In this document: positions 1 through 5,425 of the stretch, in pieces
Layout: each line of letters starts with the position of its first letter
Numbering within the stretch: position 1 is the first letter of the stretch
Source: Bacteroidota bacterium
GTDB lineage: Bacteria > Bacteroidota > Bacteroidia > Chitinophagales > Chitinophagaceae
DNA: 6,757 bases
Direction of reading: 5' to 3'
NCBI GenBank assembly: GCA_013414745.1
Contig: CP058707.1
Location: forward strand, 3,521,865 to 3,528,621
Program-made: the position numbers and the translations under genes
Notes under the pieces: generated by a model
What the model was told of the DNA's origin: nothing
The model's database searches: none
The model's input: only the letters and a program-made list of their open reading frames with translations

Positions 1-216
1 TGCAGTTATTTTATTTGAAAGACTGTCATTTGTTTCTTGAAGTGTTTGGGCTTTATTTTCATACAGTCTAAGATTTGTAATTGTTTCGTTATGTTTTGCG
101 GACAAGTCGTCAAACTCTGACTTTGAAACATTTTTTGTCTTGTTAAGCAAATACAAGATGATGTAAGCAATTACACCACCAATTAAAAGTCCGATTATTA
201 AACTTGTTATTTCCAT
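1..216 (-). CDS. Membrane-anchored coiled-coil protein, RmuC-like N-terminus (partial)
   Basis: A reading frame of 72 codons starts at the ATG at 216-214 and runs off the left edge of the window. The first 25 or so residues (MEITSLIIGLLIGGVIAYII and on) form one membrane helix. A basic NKTK stretch follows, then a polar, heptad-like region rich in Asn, Glu, Lys and Leu that reads as a coiled coil. This order, a very short N-terminus, one helix, then a coiled coil starting with a VSKSEFDDL-type motif, resembles the start of RmuC, a protein linked to limiting DNA inversions whose nuclease-like core would lie outside the window. The assignment rests on the N-terminus only; another single-pass coiled-coil protein is possible. 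The gene begins 55 bp after attC-like element A in the direction of transcription, and it shows no frame break. Confidence 0.55.
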   Translation of the reverse strand, partial: MEITSLIIGLLIGGVIAYIILYLLNKTKNVSKSEFDDLSAKHNETITNLRLYENKAQTLQETNDSLSNKITA

Positions 217-271
217 TTTAAGTCGTCTGTTTTATTTGTTACATTTTTCAGGGTCGTCTTTTTACAATGAC

Positions 272-402
272 CGCTAACGTTCCGGGTATTGCCGAAGGCG
301 GGGTGGGATAGTAGTGATATTTTTAAGAGAACTAAACACCGGGCTTCAATAATATTTCAAAGATAAAACCAAAACCCCGCTTTTGGCAATGCCATGTTGG
401 CT
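272..402 (-). repeat. attC-like inverted-repeat element A
   Basis: The left arm CGCTAAC...TATTGCCGAAGGCGGGGT pairs with the right arm ACCCCGCTTTTGGCAATG...GTTGGCT. The inner stem is strong, with most of 18 positions matched, while the outermost cores (CGCTAAC and GTTGGCT) match poorly. The loop is AT-rich. The outer right bases (396-412) instead pair with the left end of element B (926-941). Read on the minus strand, the element follows the small-ORF cassette and precedes the RmuC-like gene. Confidence 0.8.
358..390 (-). promoter_or_regulatory. Putative Bacteroidota promoter in element A
   Basis: On the minus strand TATCTTTG (365-358) fits the Bacteroidota -7 box TAnnTTTG. ATTG (390-387), one base off the -33 TTTG box, lies 21 nt upstream. 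It points at the gene starting at 216. The motif is short, so a chance match is possible; support comes from similar boxes in elements B to E. Confidence 0.4.
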
Positions 403-452
403 GTTAGTGTGCATCTTGGCGATTTTCCCATCAGCTGATTGAAATCCTGCAT

Positions 453-626
453 TTAAAATCTAACCACAAAGCAAGGCGGGCGTAGGAAAATCGTTAGGTG
501 GCGCTTCAACTCCGCAACTAAAGAGTCAGAAAGTTCTTCAGTTGTTATTCTCACCATTAATGCCATGAAAGCGCCACGAGTTTCAATTCGTTGTGGGTAT
601 TGAATTCGAGTTTTTAAGTCAAACAT
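453..626 (-). CDS. Small unrecognised ORF, 57 aa
   Basis: An ATG at 626-624 opens a frame that ends with TAA at 455-453. The product starts MFDLKTRIQYPQRIETRG, continues with an MALMVRITTEEL segment and an amphipathic SDSLVAELKRHL helix-like stretch, and ends in a hydrophobic, aromatic tail. There is no signal peptide and no family I recognise. It lies in the A-B cassette downstream of a second small ORF, 95 bp apart. Base composition is visibly more GC-rich than in the other cassettes. The stop is about 50 bp from element A, further than for the other cassette genes. It could be a real small protein, one member of a two-gene pair, or a chance frame in a structured non-coding cassette. Confidence 0.35.
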   Translation of the reverse strand: MFDLKTRIQYPQRIETRGAFMALMVRITTEELSDSLVAELKRHLTIFLRPPCFVVRF

Positions 627-721
627 CGCCGATTTCCAATTTCTTGCGTTTTGGAATTCACTTTTTCGGTAACGTTATCGGTTTCTATGAGAAGTCAAAC
701 CGGCGCGGAGTTGAGGAACGT

Positions 722-928
722 TCACAATACGAGGTAGAAAATTCGGGTTAGTGTCAAAACAGCGCCAAGCCAATCCGCCTGTTTTTCTAAATGGGAACTG
801 GTGATAAGTCCACAGTAACCAATTTTGGCGCGGTGAAAGAGGTAGAAAACTGTCTGTTGGTCATTCTCTTGCCCGCCGATATATGGGTAGAAAATCACCG
901 CCAAGTCTAAGCGTAATGGTGGTTCGCA
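722..928 (-). CDS. Small unrecognised ORF, 68 aa
   Basis: I place the start at the ATG at 928-926; an in-frame TTG at 940 falls inside the core of element B and is less likely. The product begins MCEPPLRLDLAVIFYPYIGG, has a middle ITSSHLEKQADWLGAVL stretch and ends IFYLVL. The aromatic motif IFYP/VFYL/IFYL occurs three times, because GGTAGAAAA on the plus strand recurs at 733, 841 and 886, in phase with the frame. No known family is evident. Its start lies next to element B, whose loop carries a TAAATTTG box pointing this way. The cassette has several inverted repeats (see findings), so an RNA function rather than a protein cannot be excluded. Confidence 0.35.
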   Translation of the reverse strand, partial: CEPPLRLDLAVIFYPYIGGQENDQQTVFYLFHRAKIGYCGLITSSHLEKQADWLGAVLTLTRIFYLVL

Positions 929-934
929 CATTAC

Positions 935-1067
935 AGCCAACGGGCCTTGGCTTTGCGTTCGGTGTGGGTAGAAGGTACTTCAGTTCAAATTTAGTACAAA
1001 AGCTAATAGAAAGCACAAATGTTCAGGCTAGTACAAAAGCCACACTGACGCAAATCCAATGTTGGCT
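935..1067 (-). repeat. attC-like inverted-repeat element B
   Basis: The arms AGCCAACGGGCCTTGG...TTTGCGTTCGGTGTGG and CCACACTGACGCAAATCCAA...GTTGGCT are almost complementary, apart from a few extra unpaired bases next to the left AAC. Here the outer cores also pair, because both neighbouring cassettes happen to share GTTGGCT. The loop holds two imperfect direct repeats, GTTCAAATTTAGTACAAAAG from 984 and GTTCAGGCTAGTACAAAAG from 1021. Confidence 0.85.
986..1019 (-). promoter_or_regulatory. Putative promoter in element B
   Basis: On the minus strand TAAATTTG (993-986) matches TAnnTTTG, with TTTG (1019-1016) 22 nt upstream, slightly longer than the usual 19-21 nt. It faces the small ORF starting at 928. 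Confidence 0.4.
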
Positions 1068-1077
1068 GAAGTTGTGT

Positions 1078-1863
1078 TCAATTATAATAGTATTTACATC
1101 TTTGACCGATTCGATTTCTAAAACGAGTTACACATTCAACTATTCTATTATTTTCGATTATCCAAGTATATTCAGTCTTTGTTTTATAGTTATTCCAAAG
1201 ATTGGTTTGAGTTATGGATTTAACTAATTTCTGTCCCTGCTTACCAAAAATGTTTAAGAGACCAAAATCAAAATTACGAAGGAATAACGAGTAAGAATTA
1301 TAGCCTGTAAAGGAAAGTACTGAATATTCTTGGTCACAATGGTGTCATTATAGTATTCGAATTCTATTACATAGTCTGCTTCCATAGAGTTTTGAACATG
1401 GATATGTAAAAGGCTATCCACTTCATTGTTTTTGTATGTATATGTAGTTAATGTGTAATGATTAGATCTTCTTATCAATTGATTTTGAGAATTGTATTCA
1501 AATTGGTCGTTAAATTTACTTAGATTAATTATTTTATTGTTTTCTAAAGTTGCTTTAACTAATGATTCTTGATCATTTAAAATTATTGAATCCTGAAAGT
1601 AAGTTAATGTTCTCAAAATTTGATTATTGTAAGTTATATATTTTATTTGAGAATTGCTATCGGTTGTAGTTATATAGGATTCATTTAAAGATTGATGTCG
1701 AATCACGATAGTATTCGAATTTATATGGTCTAGGATTTTCAATAATCAAAGGACCAAAAGCATCAGCGGGAAAGTCTTCGAAATCCATTACTTCTTTATT
1801 GCATGAAGTAAGAATGGTTATAATAATAAATGAAATCAAATATTTTTCAATGCTCATAATCAT
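1078..1863 (-). pseudogene. Exported lipoprotein, frame broken twice
   Basis: The frame opens at ATG 1863 (or the ATG at 1857). The first 25 residues are a lipoprotein signal: a hydrophobic ISFIIITILTSC segment with the lipobox LTSC, then NKEVMDFEDF. The protein is probably anchored at the cell envelope. The opening frame stops at 1681, but the +1 frame (about 1690 to 1312) continues with tyrosine-rich strands such as FEYNSQNQLIRRSNHYTLTT and IEFEYYNDTIVTKN. The original frame then resumes with TGYNSYSLFLRNFDFGLLN and ends ...RNRIGQRCKYYYN at TGA 1080-1078. The alternating Y-x-Y pattern and FDFGLLN segment resemble Bacteroidota lipoproteins of the DUF4595 kind (inference). The breaks lie near 1684-1689 (one extra base or two missing, TTTAAA) and near 1309-1316 (one base missing in a short run). 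The two ends are in phase, 262 codons apart. The stop lies 10 bp from element B, and element C supplies a promoter-like box. It may be an intact gene hidden by sequencing errors. Confidence 0.7.
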
Positions 1864-1944
1864 TTAAAGTTTATATCGTTACGCAGTTTTTATGCGCTTT
1901 AAATCCAAAGTTTTCAATGGCATAAAGTTCCATTTTAAAATTTC

Positions 1945-2075
1945 AGCCAACGTTTTCGGCTTTGCGATGTTGGGGAATTCAAAGTACAAATGTTCAATTT
2001 AGCACATATGCTCAATAGAATTCCAATGTTCAAATTTAGTACTTCAGCCCCAATATCGCAAAACCGATGTTACCT
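1945..2075 (-). repeat. attC-like inverted-repeat element C
   Basis: Inner arms TCGGCTTTGCGATGTTGGGG (1956-1975) and CCCCAATATCGCAAAACCGA pair with two mismatches. The outer cores AGCCAAC (left) and GTTACCT (right) do not pair with each other. The left core pairs with the right end of element B, and the right core with the left end of element D. The loop carries imperfect direct repeats GTTCAATTTAGCAC and GTTCAAATTTAGTAC. Confidence 0.85.
2031..2062 (-). promoter_or_regulatory. Putative promoter in element C
   Basis: This is the best promoter match in the window. On the minus strand TTTG (2062-2059) and TAAATTTG (2038-2031) are separated by 20 nt, within the Bacteroidota consensus TTTG-N19-21-TAnnTTTG. 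It points at the lipoprotein gene starting at 1863, which would have a leader of roughly 160 nt. Confidence 0.5.
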
Positions 2076-2755
2076 ACAGCAAATTGTTTTCTAAATACTC
2101 TTATAATCAGAATCAATGATAGTGCAATTATTAAAATGAAGACTATTTCTTTTTTTACTCTTTTCTCTTTCTCGATTATAAAGCCATTCTTTTGAGAACA
2201 TCATCTGATTTCGATTTATTTTCATCCATTTTATTTTCTAGAGTGTAATACAAATTCCAATTTTGAAAAACTCGCTATATCGCGTAATTTCTTGGTTGTT
2301 AGTTCTGTAATCAATTAGGTAAAACTTATACATTGCCTCACCCCAACCAATAACATTCAAAATTTGTAAAGTAATTCGGCATGGTCTAGAGTCAATAGAG
2401 TCTAAATATATTAATTCTCTTACATGTTGACCATCAAAATCAAAATTAGACTCCTTAATTAAATGCTGGTTTTTGTCCAGGATAGATTTAGTTAAGTTAT
2501 CATAAAATTCTTTATCAACTTCCGCTATAGTTCTTCCTTTATAATCTAATGGATTTTTTCAACTGTTATTTTTAATGTCACACTATCTGTATCACAAATG
2601 TAGGTTTGTTTTAGTTCGTCATTAATAATTGTTGGTTCTTTAGGGAAATGGACTAACAAATCTGGTTTTAACAGTATCTCTTTCCAATTAGTTTCATTCT
2701 GCCCAAAGACCGTAATAGTAAGAAATGTAAAAATGGTAACTAATATTTTCTTCAT
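2036..2755 (-). pseudogene. Exported protein, possible C-terminal membrane helix, three frame breaks
   Basis: ATG 2755 opens with a signal peptide, MKKILVTIFTFLTITVFGQ, followed by a segment containing LLVHFPKEPTIINDELKQTY. The frame stops after 69 residues, but adding one A to the A6 run (T6 on the plus strand, 2554-2559) continues it as NPLDYKGRTIAEVDKEFYDN and on to TRYSEFFK. Adding one base at 2261-2264 gives NWNLYYTLENKMDENKSK. Adding one at 2190-2193 gives NGFIIEKEKRVKKEIVFILI, with a membrane helix to about RVFRKQ. The exact end is unclear: the open frame runs into element C (TAA 2038-2036), while one more missing A would place a TAA at 2072-2070, inside the element core. The tail could also be a separate small membrane protein starting at an internal ATG (MDENKSKSDD). 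The family is not recognised; the FPKEPT segment recalls Bacteroidota secreted proteins with sFPgkP-like motifs. An IS ends 22 bp upstream, cutting the gene off from element D. Confidence 0.6.
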
Positions 2756-2777
2756 GTTAATGGGTTTTATCTGTCTT

Positions 2778-2796
2778 GTCCTGAAATAGGTTGACC
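2778..2796. repeat. IS left terminal inverted repeat
   Basis: GTCCTGAAATAGGTTGACC differs from the reverse complement of the right end at one position (G versus A at the sixth base). Confidence 0.85.
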
Positions 2797-2847
2797 GTTT
2801 AAAAAGATGTTTTAGGTTTTTTTAGTTTTTTCTTTCCCCAAAATTAT

Positions 2848-3855
2848 TCATCTAAAAACAGGGCAATATTGCATGCCCCTATAATTTTGGTACATGCATG
2901 TTTTTGGCACTATCCAGGTTGCACCTCTGCAGAGCCTGTTTCCTTCCTCACATGCATTTGCCAAAAGTACTACTTTAAGCTGCATGTTTTTGTAACTTTT
3001 ATATTCATGTTTATTAAATTGTCTATGTGCATTTTCTGGAGTTGTGAGTCCTATGCTCCAGTGTATTCTTAGGTTGTTATATATATCAACTGCTTCTTTT
3101 ATCATCTTTCTAGCGAGATGAACAGAAGCTAAAGTCTTTCGTAAACCAAATTCATACTTCAATATTCCATTGATTCTTTCTGCAATAGCATTTTCGTATG
3201 GATCTGATTTTTGAGTAGTACTCATGACAAATCCCAATTTGTTTGCAAATTCAGTGTAATCTGGACAACAATACTGTTTTCCTCTATCACTATGGTGAAT
3301 GATTGATTTGTGATTAAATCTACAATTTTTATGGGCCATTTTCAGGGCTTGTTTAACCATTGAAACTTTCATGTTATCATCAAAGCTCCATCCCATAATT
3401 TTCTTGGAGTAGGCGTCAGTAACGAGGGCTAAATAGGCATGTCCCTGATCCGTCTTAATATATGTAATATCTGAGACAAAGGCTTGCTCGGCATGCTGAA
3501 TATCTAGGTTTTCAAGTAGATTGGGGGATTTTCGGAATGAATGTTTAGAGTCAGTCGTAATGTGAAATTGTTTCGTTTTTCGGATTAAGAGGCCTCTGTT
3601 ACGTAATAGATTGAATAAAGCATCTCTTCCCATCTTGATGTTATTTTGAGTCAAGAAGAGTTTCAAATAATTAATAAGTTTTCTGGTACCAGCAAAAGGC
3701 ATTAACTTTCTTATTCTTGCTACTTCTTCAAGTACCAATTGATTATCATGATCTTTCTTTTTGAAGCTGTTTGACGTTGGTAATAAGCTTGTTTTGAAAT
3801 CCCGAACACTTGATACAACCACTTTATTTTGAAAGCTTTTTTTCTTTCGTTGTAT
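2848..3855 (-). pseudogene. IS3-family transposase OrfB (DDE integrase), one frame break
   Basis: OrfB supplies the catalytic half of the transposase and is made as an OrfAB fusion by slippage. The long open stretch (up to 3879, stop TGA 2850-2848) contains the rve/DDE core: Asp in AFVSDITYIKTD, Asp in IIHHSDRGKQYC and Glu in YENAIAERINGIL, with 35 residues between the second Asp and the Glu. Upstream, GTRKLINYL and the GLLIRKT linker are typical of the IS150 branch. The true N-terminus lies in another frame: after the slip site the sequence reads AFKIKWLYQVFGISKQAYYQ, the helix-turn-helix-like start usual for this family. It rejoins the core only if one A is added to the A5 run (T5 at 3758-3762). 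The C-terminal tail after the TTPENAHRQF motif is about 50 residues and not conserved in any way I can see. Confidence 0.85.
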
Positions 3856-4179
3856 CTCGTTTGCTAAGTGATCGGGCAAATACTTTTGAGAGTTCTTTTC
3901 CTGTTACTTTTTCAAATTCTACGATGATATCTTGTTGGAAATCCTTAATGCACTCCAACTCTTGGATGCGCTCCTTTAGTTTCTTAATTTCTTGCTCTTT
4001 ACTCATACTTTTTGATTTAGAGACATAGTTACTTAGCTTCTTAATCCAATATTCAATAGTACTACGGGAGATATTGTATTTTTAGAAGCATGATTCCTCG
4101 AAATTTGGCCATTGTTAATCTGCTCAATGACATAAATTTTGAATTCAAAACTAACACTTTGCCATTTCTTTTTCGGCAT
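3824..4179 (-). pseudogene. IS3-family transposase OrfA, one frame break
   Basis: OrfA is the DNA-binding regulator half of the transposase. ATG 4179 is preceded by AGGA at a suitable distance and starts MPKKKWQSVSFEFKIYVIEQ, followed by the helix-turn-helix NNGQISRNHASK. The frame is then lost at the A5 run (T5 at 4079-4083). Adding one A restores YNISRSTIEYWIKKLSNYVS, then a leucine-zipper-like KEQEIKKLKERIQELECIKD, and a normal OrfA end at TAA 3826-3824. Without repair the protein would stop after about 54 residues; a later ATG at 4006 could give only the coiled-coil half. Confidence 0.8.
3836..3842 (-). promoter_or_regulatory. Programmed -1 frameshift site A AAA AAG
   Basis: Near the end of OrfA the minus strand reads GAA AAA AAG in the OrfA frame, so it contains the slippery heptamer A AAA AAG used in many IS3-family elements. 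A -1 slip here leads straight into AFKIKWLYQVFGISKQAYYQ, the expected OrfB start. OrfA ends 10 nt further on at TAA. Confidence 0.7.
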
Positions 4180-4202
4180 ACTTGATTTTCCTGATGTTCT
4201 TT

Positions 4203-4234
4203 GTTGACCATAATTTGTTTAATTTATGGTCAAC
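4203..4234. repeat. Subterminal palindrome overlapping the IS right end
   Basis: GTTGACCATAA (4203-4213) and TTATGGTCAAC (4224-4234) are perfect 11-bp inverted repeats with a 10-nt spacer. The outer half overlaps the right terminal repeat and the palindrome lies just upstream of OrfA. It could be a transposase or OrfA binding site or operator (inference). Confidence 0.55.
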
Positions 4235-4246
4235 CTATTTTAGGAC
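4228..4246. repeat. IS right terminal inverted repeat
   Basis: GGTCAACCTATTTTAGGAC is the partner of the left end at 2778-2796. Confidence 0.85.
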
Positions 4247-4266
4247 GATGCAATCTAGGTGCTTGC

Positions 4267-4396
4267 AGGTAACGGTTCGCGGCTTGGCGATGGCAGGGCA
4301 TTTGAGCACTGCTGCTGAGGCATATTCCTATGCCAAATATAGTGAAAAGGATGAATTTATTCCCAAAGCCCTGCTTGCGCCAAACCGCTGTTGGCG
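4267..4396 (-). repeat. attC-like inverted-repeat element D
   Basis: Left arm from AGGTAACGGTTCGCGG to CTTGGCGATGGCAGGGC; right arm GCCCTGCTTGCGCCAAACC...GTTGGCG. Inner stems pair over most positions, with about four extra bases beside the left AAC. The outer cores AGGTAAC and GTTGGCG do not pair with each other. The element is nearly identical to E: its left 35 nt, from AAC inward, match E exactly, with scattered differences in the loop. Confidence 0.85.
4334..4367 (-). promoter_or_regulatory. Putative promoter in element D
   Basis: On the minus strand TATATTTG (4341-4334) matches TAnnTTTG with TTTG (4367-4364) 22 nt upstream. It once faced the exported-protein gene now starting at 2755; since the IS insertion it faces the transposase instead. 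Confidence 0.4.
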
Positions 4397-4406
4397 GTAG
4401 TAAATA

Positions 4407-5252
4407 CTAGTGATAAGTCCATTCGTTTGTCACATGTTTTTCAAAATTCGAATAATACAGAATGTAGCCATAGTTATTGAACCAACTTTTCATGAATAAA
4501 GCTTCTTTTTGTCCATCTCCGTCAAAATCATACACATCAATTAATTCAGTATTTGTATACAGAAATTGAATACGGTTGCCATTAATTATTAGAAAATTCA
4601 GTTGGCCGCCTCCATAAGATCTATTTGGCTCAGTGAAGCAAATATTGCCTTCGGGTATTTCTATAGTGCCAATTTTAGTACTGTCATTAAAAATTCTAAT
4701 TACTGGATTTATCTTCGCATTGAGAACCGATATGAAGGCCGTACTGTCGTTACACATTTCAAAACAAGATTGACATTTTAGTATTAATTCCTTCTGGATT
4801 ATATCTTTTCTAATCTAGTCAAGTTTAACTGTTTCAAGGATACAGTTTGATGAATCTCCTCATTTTCGGTAATGACAATATAGCTTTTAATATCAGAGTT
4901 TTCAAATCCTCTGGAAATTGCAGTGGGTATTTTTATAAATTTCAAATTCGTTTTGTCAATCTCAAATACTTCGCATTTTTCTGGATGGATTAGCTGCCCT
5001 TTAATTATAAGTGGTTTGTCCTGATTTCTTATTTTGAAATTTATCAATTTAGTTTTTGGTTGAGTAGAATCATTATTACAATTGTAGAAAGGAATCAATC
5101 TTCATTTTGTTTGAAAAAATTGTCCTAAGATGGGCTCTGTAATGTTTTAAATTCTTAGAAAGGAAATTGGAATTCTCTATGACTCCAATTTTTTGAGCGT
5201 CAGAGAAATAATTTAAATGCAGGATTAAAGTCAGCAATATAGTCTGCTTCAT
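4407..5252 (-). pseudogene. Exported protein with DxDGDG motif, frame broken twice
   Basis: ATG 5252 starts the signal peptide MKQTILLTLILHLNYFSDAQ. The frame runs to ...FSNKMKIDSF and is then lost at the TTT (AAA at 5088-5090, one base too many or two too few). The next frame reads YNCNNDSTQPKTKLINFKIR through to LNLTRLEK. Adding one A to the run at 4806-4809 then gives DIIQKELILKCQSCFEMCND and continues to ...HVTNEWTYH, stop TAG 4409-4407. The two ends are in phase, 282 codons apart. Near the C-terminus, IDVYDFDGDGQKEALF has the DxDGDG spacing of calcium-binding loops in FG-GAP/VCBS-type repeats, consistent with a secreted protein. The rest is not recognised. The stop lies 10 bp beyond the core of element D, and element E lies about 40 bp upstream of the start with a promoter-like box. 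Confidence 0.7.
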
Positions 5253-5291
5253 AGTCTTACTAAAGTCAAAGTAATCTATATAATTTATTAC

Positions 5292-5421
5292 CGCCAACGG
5301 TTCGCGGCTTGGCGATGGCAGGGCATTTGAGTACCGAAGTTGAGGCTATTTCTTATGCCAAATATAGTGAAAAAGATGATTTTATTCCCAAAGCCCTGCT
5401 TGCGCCAAACCGTTGTTGGGC
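5292..5421 (-). repeat. attC-like inverted-repeat element E
   Basis: Left arm from CGCCAACGGTTCGCGG; right arm GCCCTGCTTGCGCCAAACC...GTTGGGC. The arms pair as in D. The right core GTTGGGC fits the integron consensus GTTRRRY exactly, and it pairs with the left core GCCCAAC of element F rather than with this element's own left core. Confidence 0.85.
5359..5392 (-). promoter_or_regulatory. Putative promoter in element E
   Basis: On the minus strand TATATTTG (5366-5359), with TTTG (5392-5389) 22 nt upstream, conserved with element D. It faces the exported-protein gene starting at 5252, about 110 nt away. Confidence 0.45.
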
Positions 5422-5425
5422 GTAG

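Larger units (their letters stand above)
2778..4246 (-). mobile_element. IS3-family (IS150-like) insertion sequence, 1469 bp
   Basis: The ends are inverted repeats, GTCCTGAAATAGGTTGACC at 2778-2796 and GGTCAACCTATTTTAGGAC at 4228-4246, with 18 of 19 positions matched. Inside are OrfA and OrfB with a programmed -1 slip site, the normal IS3 layout, and the length is typical. I see no target-site duplication: the left flank TCTT does not match the right flank GATG. The element sits in the C-D cassette, 22 bp upstream of the exported-protein start and about 20 bp from element D, in the same orientation as the cassette genes. Both transposase frames carry a one-base loss, so the copy is inactive as printed unless those are sequencing errors. 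Confidence 0.9.

Noticed and set aside
883..1227. 114-aa plus-strand reading frame
   Set aside because: It crosses element B and runs antisense to the lipoprotein end; its sequence is the translated repeat and has no family features.
2869..3072. 67-aa plus-strand reading frame
   Set aside because: It is antisense to the transposase OrfB and is explained by that gene's codon pattern.
3810..4028. 72-aa plus-strand reading frame
   Set aside because: It is antisense to OrfA; the serine/phenylalanine-rich product is typical of a shadow of a lysine/glutamate-rich coiled coil.
2774..4250. Target-site duplication of the IS
   Set aside because: Flanks of 3-5 bp (TCTT left, GATG right) do not match for any reasonable choice of end.
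4182..4400. 72-aa plus-strand reading frame
   Set aside because: It spans the IS right end and element D and has no coding character.
5253..5297. Earlier start for the exported protein at 5297
   Set aside because: That start codon lies within the core of element E and would put 15 polar residues before a clear signal peptide; ATG 5252 fits better.
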